Assembly (NCBI GenBank): GCA_023525975.1
Contig: CM042019.1
Span: forward strand, 80,474,344 to 80,538,343
Source of the DNA: Smallanthus sonchifolius
Taxonomy: Eukaryota > Streptophyta > Magnoliopsida > Asterales > Asteraceae
Reading direction: 5' to 3'
DNA: 64,000 bases
Shown: positions 56,321 to 64,000 of the stretch, piece after piece
Position numbering within the stretch: the stretch's first letter is position 1
How the letters are laid out: each line of letters starts with the position of its first letter
Notes under the pieces: model-generated
What the model was told of the DNA's origin: nothing
The model's input: only the letters and a program-made list of their open reading frames with translations
The model's database searches: none
Made by a program: the position numbers and the translations under genes

Positions 56321-56808
56321 CACATGGCTCTTCTACGGATCGTTCTTGTGATAAGACATATCGTTAACGCGGAGTGCGGAATCCTACCGAAACAACAATT
56401 GTATACACAAAAGACAATAGAAACAATCACGTAAATAACATTCAAGCTTGTATTCCAACAATCATAGAGTTTACAGACTCAATCAGACAATTCGTTTGCT
56501 TCTATTAAACGCTCTGTTCTACTACTTCTATTCTTCTCAAACTGACTCTGTAACCTCTATATATAGACATCTAATCTGTATTAGGCGAACTTAACATGTT
56601 CGCCTCTAACAGACTAAGCGAACTTAACAAGTTTGCCTTAGATAGACTAAGCGAACATAACAAGTTCGCCTCTGTTAGACTAGGAGAACTTGATAAGTTC
56701 GCCTCTAGCATAACTTGTATAAACACTTAGAACATTACATACAAAAACATAAAGACATTAGATCTAAACAATTACAAAGCTTTTGTTATTACAAACTATG
56801 TCCTAACA
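56321..56808 (-). repeat. CopC 3' LTR, main part
   Basis: Continuation of the LTR that starts at 43467. It ends TCCTAACA at 56808 (LTR start TGTTAGGA on the minus strand), the same termini as CopA. GCGAACTT-type palindromes lie at 56584-56706. The polypurine tract AAGGGGGAG (minus strand, 56811-56820) adjoins. Confidence 0.9.
56557..56706 (-). promoter_or_regulatory. CopC LTR promoter: GCGAACTT palindromes before a TATA box
   Basis: CTATATATAG (56557-56566) is the TATA candidate on the minus strand. Four palindromes of the GCGAACTT-N3-AAGTTCGC type start about 18 bases upstream. The layout equals CopA. Confidence 0.62.
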
Positions 56809-56849
56809 GACTCCCCCTTGACAATAGATTGATCTTCAGTCTTCAGTCT

Positions 56850-59800
56850 TTATGATGAGCTTTTCTAATTATCCGATAATTTGCTGCATGCATGCACTCC
56901 ATATCTTCTTCAAATCTCCAATACTCTCTTGTACTGCAATCCTTGTTCTTTCCATTCATCAGTGAACATGATTTCATTCTTTCTCAATGTTCTCTGATCT
57001 TTCTTTGAAAAATTGATAAGATTCATTGCATCATAGAAACATACAATGACCTTATTATCTTTGTCTTCAATCCTTGCTTCACAGGTATTAACATCAACAT
57101 ACCACCATTTCATATTCCCAAGAAAATTTTAAGGAATCTTCTTTAACGGTATCTTGTGTACAACACGTACTGGTTTGAACTTGTACTTCCAGGTCACTTT
57201 CCCAGTCTTTTGATCTATTATCCTCACTCTCTTTCCTTTCTGAGGCTTTAGCTTTTCATACTTTCCCGAACCACCTTCTCTCTTGATCAGATTAGCAATC
57301 ACATCCGCTAAACCAAACTTAGATCTATTAATAAGTGGTTTTGAAGCTAGACCATTCATTTCACACCTTGGCAAAGTATTGAAATATTTGATCCTCGGCT
57401 TTAAGTACTGAACACCATCAGATCTTTTAATAGCAAACAATTTTGTGTCATTATCATAAAACCAACTTATGATTCTTCCAACAAACCTCTCTTTATTCAC
57501 ATATTTTTCTTTCTGAGCAGGTTGTGCTTGAGACTTGGGTAGCACCTTCATCCAGCCATTCACAACTTCTCTCCACTGTTCTCTAGTCATCCCTGTATTT
57601 CTATACATCACAAGTTCTTCATTCACCTTAGGAGACAAAGTGTGAGTAGTATCAGCTTCAGCATCTATATTAGATTGAACATTCTTATCATTAGTATCCA
57701 TCTTGGATTCAGCAGTATCTTCAGGCACAGTGATATCTTCAATAGAGTCCATAGAATCTGTTACTCCTTCATAAGTAAACTCAGGAATAACATCATCTTG
57801 GATGAAGTTATAGGGAACATTAAGACCATCACTGCCTTCATAAGTAACAGTATCTTTATTTTTCTCTATCTCTATCTCCACTATCTCTCCTTCTTCCACG
57901 TCATTATCAGACACATCATCTTCAATGTCATTGAATAATTCATCAATGTCATCCACACATTCTATCTTCTCAGCTTCTTCCTCTTCAGAATCCGCAAAGA
58001 ATTCCAATAGCAAATCTTCTTCATTAACTCTAAAAGCATCCTTGTTTCCTTCAATTGTTTGAGATGTCGACTCCCCCTGAACTGTAGATATAGGATTAAC
58101 GTCAGCGTATTGACGATCACCCTCAGCATTTCAAGTAGGATCATTGTCTTCATCATCCTTTCTTTGAATGGACTCAGTGTGACGCGTATCATGGATCCTT
58201 AACTCCCCCTGAGCGTCAAGACGCTCAACAAGTTTGGATACCAATGCTTGCATGTCAGCAATTTGCTTGGCTTGACTCTGAATCACCAAATGTCTTTGAG
58301 AATCAGTAGATACAAGAGTATCCATCTGAGTTTGTAAAGTAAGCACTTGAGATTCAAGGAAAGTAATCCTCTCAGAATCAGGAGGCTTTGAAGGACCAGC
58401 TGAAGATTGAGGAACCGAAGGACTTGGAGTAATCATTGGAGGAACAGGAGATGAATCTTTAGACCTTGGAGGTGTAACTATTAAGGAAGCAAAAAAATTA
58501 GCATCCTCTACACCCTGTGAAAAATGAGCAGCAGCAATTGAAGCAGACATAAGCTTCTGAGCTTTAGGATCCAGATTGAAATCACTATCAGTATCAGAAC
58601 TCTCATCCACCAATGTTCTTTTTCCAAGTACTGATCGGGAAGGAGGATCCCGAACAGACTTATGTCTTGGTCTTCTGGCTTGAGATTTAATACGTTTGCC
58701 AGCATTTGCCAATGGTATTTTAGCTAACCTCTAATAATGATCTGAGAAACAATCTCTAGATGCATCAGAGTCAGTTTCTTCAGACACGGGCAAAATTGTT
58801 TCACTTGAGCTGGAACTAGAATCATTCTCTGTCACCACATTCCCTTCAACTTCATGAATGGGTGAGTTCACAGCATCATCAACAAAATCATCCATATTCA
58901 TCCCTAGATCATGTTCATGTCCTTGAACGACCTCTTCTTGAACGGGTTCATTAACAGGTATATCAACCTGAGCTTGTTGAATAGGAACTTGTTCTGGAAT
59001 AGGAATTGGTTGTTGTACTGGAACTTGTTGTTGTTGAGGTTATTGTTGAGGTTGTTGTACATTCTGACCATGTCCTTGAGTCAACTCTTCAGGATGAAAC
59101 CAGTTATCATTTGGTGGTTCAACATAATCAGGATTGATTAAGTGACCAAATAATGGAGTTTGAACAGGAATCAACACTGCATTCTGTTATTTTACCTTAG
59201 TGCAATATGTAAAAATTCTCTTTGACATCGGAGTCAATGTTAAACGAATAGGATGCTGTGGGAGATCATGAATAAGATGATTCAGAATCAGTTGGATGAA
59301 CCTACGATACATAAGAAATCCTTGACCTTCAGCAGGAGTTATTTGCATAACCAATTCCCTGTAAATATAAAGAGCAAAATTGAATCGCTTGTTCAATGTC
59401 AAAGCCACCATAGCAGCTTGTAAAGCATTCTTTAACCCATCTGTACCAGCTTTACGAGGAGATAAGCATTGGATAATCACGTGCATGAAATACCTCCATT
59501 CACCAACCAAACCACCCTTACGAGCTTCTGTATCATTAGGTCTTCCACGGTAACCCATCCTTTGAAAACATCCCATAATCAAAGTTCCAGGATATGACAT
59601 AGGATCATCAGCAGCACCACCTAGAGCAAGAGCAGCACGAATAGTCTCTGACGATATGGCAATCTCCGTATTGTTCATAGTAGCACGAAGAACATGAGGT
59701 TCTATGTCTGTATCTTGATGTACTGTGTCCCAAAGATGCTGAATATACACCAAGCTGATGTATGGATCTACAGATAAGGCTACACGGAGACGTGAACGAT

Positions 59801-59897
59801 TTAAGAACCCAATAATTCCTTGAAAAGTAACGGCCTTCGACATGTTAGGATCTAACAGTGTCACCTGGTTATGTTTGTATTCTACACGACGAGCCAT
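56850..59897 (-). pseudogene. CopC accessory gene, broken
   Basis: The start ATG at 59897 opens MARRVEYKHNQVTLL. The intact N-terminal block runs to a stop at 59187 (FQGIIGFLNRSRLRV, AISSETIRAALALGG, GEWRYFMHVIIQCL, NKRFNFALYIYREL). A Gln/Pro-rich linker follows at 59080-58950, then a basic and coiled-coil block at 58712-58131 (FLESQVLTLQTQMDTL), then an acidic stretch and C-terminal domain at 58013-57129 (GRIISWFYDNDTK) and 57113-56910 (KVIVCFYDAMNLINF). Stops near 59187, 58735, 58130, 57129 and 56908 break it. Together with CopA it defines the original full-length product of about 1,000 residues. Nothing suggests a membrane protein. Confidence 0.77.
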
Positions 59898-60373
59898 CTG
59901 AAAAATATTTGGACAACAGACACATTAGACAAATAATAAACACATACAACAAAAAGAAAAAAATTTCAAACACAAAAAAAATTTTCACAAGTCCAAAATC
60001 CCTCAGAGCCCCTAGGCGAACTTACTAAGTTCGCTTAGTGTTACAAGAGGTGAACTTAATAAGTTCGCTTAGACAAGTTCGCTTGAACAAGTTCGCTTGA
60101 ACAAGTTCGCTTGAATAAGTTCGCCTGAACCTGTCTGCCGTTTCAAATTCTAACACATAAATCAAATTTCGTCCAAGCGATGTTGTAACCAGAAATTAAC
60201 CATCGAAATGACTTCGACTAGTACTCACGAAACAAATACAAGACTCAATTTTTAGATTTAATACAGATATAGCATCAATTAGGTCAAAAATGCCTCGGTT
60301 AAAATTTTTACGAAAACAAGAAAGAAAAGTCCTAATTTCTCACGATTCAACGGATGAAAAACTATAAAACTAC
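59898..60373 (-). other. Putative 5'-UTR intron of the CopC accessory gene (476 nt)
   Basis: The minus strand shows CCTAAG|GTAGTTTT at the 5' end (first intron base 60373) and ATATTTTTCAG directly before the ATG at 59897. GCGAACTT-type sites are inside (60015-60130). A duplicate intron lies at 62092-62553. Confidence 0.6.
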
Positions 60374-60469
60374 CTTAGGAATGATCGCAATTCAAATCCG
60401 AACAAGAAGGTACCAGTTAAACAATCCAACAACACACTGATTTTGAAAATTTTAAAATTCGCTCAATAC

Positions 60470-60675
60470 AGATAAGTTCGCCTAACTTTTTTGAAAAGAC
60501 AATGTGATTAAGTTCGCCTGGACAAAAAACCTTATACCCATTAAGTTCGCTTAATTAGGCGAACTTGTTAAGTTCGCTTAACAAGCCCCAGGCGAACATA
60601 TTAAGTTCGCTTCACCAACCTCATGCGAAAATATTAAGTTCGCTTCACCTCAACCAAGCGAACATATTAAGTTTT
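60470..60675 (-). promoter_or_regulatory. GCGAACTT array upstream of the CopC accessory gene
   Basis: About nine half-sites, several forming palindromes, followed on the minus strand by AATTTTAAAATTTTC and the 5' splice site. The order matches CopA 21080-21390. The open frame at 60565-60855 on the plus strand is an artefact of these repeats. Confidence 0.5.
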
Positions 60676-61222
60676 CCTCAACCCTTTGCCTTGAAAAATT
60701 TTCCAACTTTCAACACGTCATTTCTTGAACTTCCGTTAGCAGCATGTATCCGATCCAATCCCAAACATTTTAATAAAAACTTAGAATTTTCTTGGAAAAT
60801 AAAAAACAAAATATGTTTGAATTTTATCTATACAAACGGAATCACATATTTTTGAATTTTTATTTGAATAAGCTGAAATCACATATTTTTGAATTAACAT
60901 CATGAGTAAGAAGATCATATCAGTATCCGAGTAGTTCATCACACACTTTAGCAATAACCAAAGGTAACCTATGATATGAAACAATCCAACTCATTATTGT
61001 GCACTATGCACCTTTTTCATTTTTACATACTCTTTTCAGTATTTATAAGTCAATCAATTTGAATAATATTTGAAATGATACGCGATAAATTTCAAAGTAA
61101 ATGAGATCAGGTTATGAAATGCTCAATTATTCATACCGAATTTGTAATATAAAGCATGAATTCTTAAATTTGTCAATATTATATGATTTGAAACTATAAG
61201 CATTTATTCTCCAAATTCATTT

Positions 61223-61302
61223 GCAAATAACTCCTGCTGAAGGTCAAGGATTTCTTATGTATCGTAGGTTCATCCAACTGATTCTGAATCATCTTATTCA
61301 TG
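61223..61302. repeat. 80-base inverted copy at the duplication junction
   Basis: This segment is the exact reverse complement, by eye, of 59267-59346, a piece of the accessory gene, and it lies between the two direct copies. On the plus strand it encodes QITPAEGQGFLMYRRFIQL. Confidence 0.88.
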
Positions 61303-61303
61303 C

Positions 61304-63403
61304 TTTGGTGGTTCAACATAATCAGGATTGATTAAGTGACCAAATAATGGAGTTTGAACAGGAATCAACACTGCATTCTGTTATTTTACCTTAGTGCAAT
61401 ATGTAAAAATTCTCTTTGACATCGGAGTCAATGTTAAACGAATAGGATGCTGTGGGAGATCATGAATAAGATGATTCAGAATCAGTTGGATGAACCTACG
61501 ATACATAAGAAATCCTTGACCTTCAGCAGGAGTTATTTGCATAACCAATTCCCTGTAAATATAAAGAGCAAAATTGAATCGCTTGTTCAATGTCAAAGCC
61601 ACCATAGCAGCTTGTAAAGCATTCTTTAACCCATCTGTACCAGCTTTACGAGGAGATAAGCATTGGATAATCACGTGCATGAAATACCTCCATTCACCAA
61701 CCAAACCACCCTTACGAGCTTCTGTATCATTAGGTCTTCCACGGTAACCCATCCTTTGAAAACATCCCATAATCAAAGTTCCAGGATATGACATAGGATC
61801 ATCAGCAGCACCACCTAGAGCAAGAGCAGCACGAATAGTCTCTGACGATATGGCAATCTCCGTATTGTTCATAGTAGCACGAAGAACATGAGGTTCTATG
61901 TCTGTATCTTGATGTACTGTGTCCCAAAGATGCTGAATATACACCAAGCTGATGTATGGATCTACAGATAAGGCTACACGGAGACGTGAACGATTTAAGA
62001 ACCCAATAATTCCTTGAAAAGTAACGGCCTTCGACATGTTAGGATCTAACAGTGTCACCTGGTTATGTTTGTATTCTACACGACGAGCCATCTGAAAAAT
62101 ATTTGGACAACAGACACATTAGACAAATAATAAACACATACAACAAAAAGAAAAAAATTTCAAACACAAAAAAAATTTTCACAAGTCCAAAATCCCTCAG
62201 AGCCCCTAGGCGAACTTACTAAGTTCGCTTAGTGTTACAAGAGGTGAACTTAATAAGTTCGCTTAGACAAGTTCGCTTGAACAAGTTCGCTTGAATAAGT
62301 TCGCCTGAACCTGTCTGCCGTTTCAAATTCTCACACATAAATCAAATTTCGTCCAAGCGATGTTGTAACCAGAAATTAACCATCGAAATGACTTCGACTA
62401 GTACTCACGAAACAAATACAAGACTCAATTTTTAGATTTAATACAGATATAGCATCAATTAGGTCAAAAATGCCTCGGTTAAAATTTTTACGAAAACAAG
62501 AAAGAAAAGTCCTAATTTCTCACGATTCAACGGATGAAAAACTATAAAACTACCTTAGGAATGATCGCAATTCAAATCCGAACAAGAAGGTACCAGTTAA
62601 ACAATCCAACAACACACTGATTTTGAAAATTTTAAAATTCGCTCAATACAGATAAGTTCGCCTAACTTTTTTGAGAAGACAATGTGATTAAGTTCGCCTG
62701 GACAAAAAACCTTATACCCATTAAGTTCGCTTAATTAGGCGAACTTGTTAAGTTCGCTTAACAAGCCCCAGGCGAACATATTAAGTTCGCTTCACCAACC
62801 TCATGCGAAAATATTAAGTTCGCTTCACCTCAACCAAGCGAACATATTAAGTTTTCCTCAACCCTTTGCCTTGAAAAATTTTCCAACTTTCAACACGTCA
62901 TTTCTTGAACTTCCGTTAGCAGCATGTATCCGATCCAATCCCAAACATTTTAATAAAAACTTAGAATTTTCTTGGAAAATAAAAAACAAAATATGTTTGA
63001 ATTTTATCTATACAAACGGAATCACATATTTTTGAATTTTTATTTGAATAAGCTGAAATCACATATTTTTGAATTAACATCATGAGTAAGAAGATCATAT
63101 CAGTATCCGAGTAGTTCATCACACACTTTAGCAATAACCAAAGGTAACCTATGATATGAAACAATCCAACTCATTATTGTGCACTATGCACCTTTTTCAT
63201 TTTTACATACTCTTTTCAGTATTTATAAGTCAATCAATTTGAATAATATTTGAAATGATACGCGATAAATTTCAAAGTAAATGAGATCAGGTTATGAAAT
63301 GCTCAATTATTCATACCGAATTTGTAATATAAAGCATGAATTCTTAAATTTGTCAATATTATATGATTTGAAACTATAAGCATTTATTCTCCAAATTCAT
63401 TTG
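61304..63403. repeat. Second copy of the 2.1-kb tandem duplication inside CopC
   Basis: Direct repeat of 59110-61223 at an offset of 2,194 bases, becoming 2,180 after the 14-base unit difference. Its right end at 63403 runs smoothly into CopC spacer that also exists in CopA. This copy therefore holds the original upstream junction, and the first copy holds the original downstream junction. Confidence 0.9.
61381..62091 (-). pseudogene. Duplicate 5' part of the CopC accessory gene
   Basis: Same 236-codon open frame as 59187-59897, starting MARRVEYKHNQVTLL and ending at the same stop after FTYCTKVK. It includes the conserved N-terminal domain, but the rest of the gene is cut off at 61304. It retains its own upstream intron (62092-62553) and palindrome array (about 62650-62855), so it could in principle be transcribed separately. 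Confidence 0.8.
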
Positions 63404-64000
63404 ATTTAGTACTATTTAGATGAAAAACATCATGTACCCCACATATATGCCAAACCGAAATATAAATTGCACTATCTTCAAGACATATACAGTTTATTTT
63501 AAGATTAGATCAATTTCCAAGATGAAATTATCTCTTTTAGCACAAGTATAGAAAAGCATATCCCAAAGGATATAAGAATCATGATGATTCAGAATCAGAA
63601 GATTCTAATGAATTGGCTGTATAATGAGAATTAACATATTCAGGTATGAGGATCCAACTATTATCTGGATAAGTTTCAATGGAGTCAGACTAGATGATGT
63701 ATCTAACTAATCCAAGGGCGAATATATGTTTCAACCGATGTTGTTTGAAAGCATATCTTAGTTCAACAACACATTGCATGTTTTTCGGGGCATGGGCAGT
63801 GAAGTGAACTGAAATAGATTTGTGCTAAAGATATAATTCGATATTGGTCTCATGAAATTCTTTAAAAACCATATATTTTTTATTTGATAATGATCTTTTA
63901 CACACACACCCAGGCATATAATGGATTCAAATCACAGATGTAATCATATCATATTTAATTTTCACACTACTATTAGTTTCAAAACGCTTCTAGTCTATTG
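63404..64000 (-). other. CopC spacer toward pol, non-coding
   Basis: Matches the CopA spacer (about 19900-20460) on the opposite strand. It includes TGTACCCCAC at 63433-63442 and an AATCATGATGATTC-type palindrome near 63568-63582. No gene is seen; pol should follow beyond the window. Confidence 0.75.

Larger units (their letters stand above)
59110..61223. repeat. First copy of a 2.1-kb tandem duplication inside CopC
   Basis: Matches 61304-63403 with only about three differences: one extra 14-base unit (in 60060-60120) and two substitutions. It contains the accessory gene 5' half, the intron, the GCGAACTT array and part of the spacer. The near identity points to a recent event or an assembly effect. 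Confidence 0.9.
43467..64000 (-). mobile_element. CopC: Ty1/copia of the CopA family, split by Gyp3 and running off the window
   Basis: A minus-strand element. Its 3' LTR begins TGTAGGTCCACAT at 43467-43479, is interrupted by Gyp3, and resumes at 56326 with GGCTCTTCTACGG. It then shows a polypurine tract, the accessory gene, an intron, a promoter region and spacer. A 2.1-kb part is duplicated. Pol and gag must lie beyond 64000. It is closely related to CopA in the accessory gene, spacer and palindrome motif. Confidence 0.87.

Noticed and set aside
60565..60855. Plus-strand open frame starting MLSSLNKPQANILSS (also 62745-63035)
   Set aside because: The residue repeats come from the GCGAACTT/AAGTTCGC array read in one frame. 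It opposes the element's own direction and has no family resemblance.
1..64000. Host single-copy genes, rRNA, or DNA transposons
   Set aside because: I looked for exons of recognisable host proteins, transposase motifs and rRNA stretches and saw none. Every coding block matches retroelement Gag, Pol or the accessory protein.

Overview
This window is a plant repeat landscape. It looks like heterochromatin-type intergenic DNA of a eudicot. The protein and element families resemble those common in Asteraceae genomes, but that host assignment is inference from recall. I find no host protein gene, rRNA gene or CRISPR array. Almost every base belongs to LTR retrotransposons inserted into one another, and nearly all of their reading frames are broken by stops and frameshifts.

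Element names used below: Ath1 (1-3950, minus, Ty3/gypsy of Athila/Tat type, cut by the window edge); Gyp1 (3951-7855, minus, Ty3/gypsy); Cop0 (7856-9336, plus, Ty1/copia pol fragment); Gyp2 (9337-32619, minus, chromovirus-like Ty3/gypsy); CopA (12112-25470, plus, complete 13.4-kb Ty1/copia, TSD TGTTG); CopB (32620-43466, minus, Ty1/copia of a second family); CopC (43467 to beyond 64000, minus, same family as CopA); Gyp3 (43480-56320, plus, complete chromovirus-like Ty3/gypsy, TSD CACAT); Solo1 (44431-46945, solo LTR inside the 5' LTR of Gyp3, TSD C/TAATT). The nesting chain Cop0 > Gyp2 > CopB > CopC > Gyp3 > Solo1 is six levels deep. CopA is a side branch inside Gyp2, and Ath1 sits inside Gyp1, which sits against Cop0.

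CopA, CopB and CopC carry more than gag and pol. A roughly 2-kb spacer downstream of RNase H leads into an accessory gene. Its product has a conserved N-terminal domain and a conserved C-terminal domain; in CopA and CopC these flank a Pro/Gln-rich linker, a coiled coil and an acidic stretch. In all three elements the accessory ATG is preceded at once by a 3' splice site (CAG) and, 394-476 bases upstream, by a matching 5' splice site (AAG|GTA). This suggests a separate transcription unit with a 5'-UTR intron.

The most unusual pattern is regulatory. In five LTR families a cluster of CG-containing inverted repeats sits directly upstream of the likely TATA box: about 7-18 bases away in Ath1, Gyp1, CopA/C and CopB, and about 23-32 bases away in Gyp3 and Solo1. 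Each family uses its own motif: GCGAACTT-N3-AAGTTCGC in CopA/C, TTTTCGATCGAAAA or TTTTCGGACGAAAA in CopB, CGTGACGG-N-CCGTCACG in Gyp1, TGCACGGCCGTGCA in Ath1, and CACGGTCGTGCC-type in Gyp3 and Solo1. In the copia elements the same family-specific motif recurs in the gag leader and around the putative promoter and intron of the accessory gene. The sequence is therefore consistent with a self-regulating retroelement system (element-specific cis repeats plus an accessory protein), although function is not shown by sequence alone.
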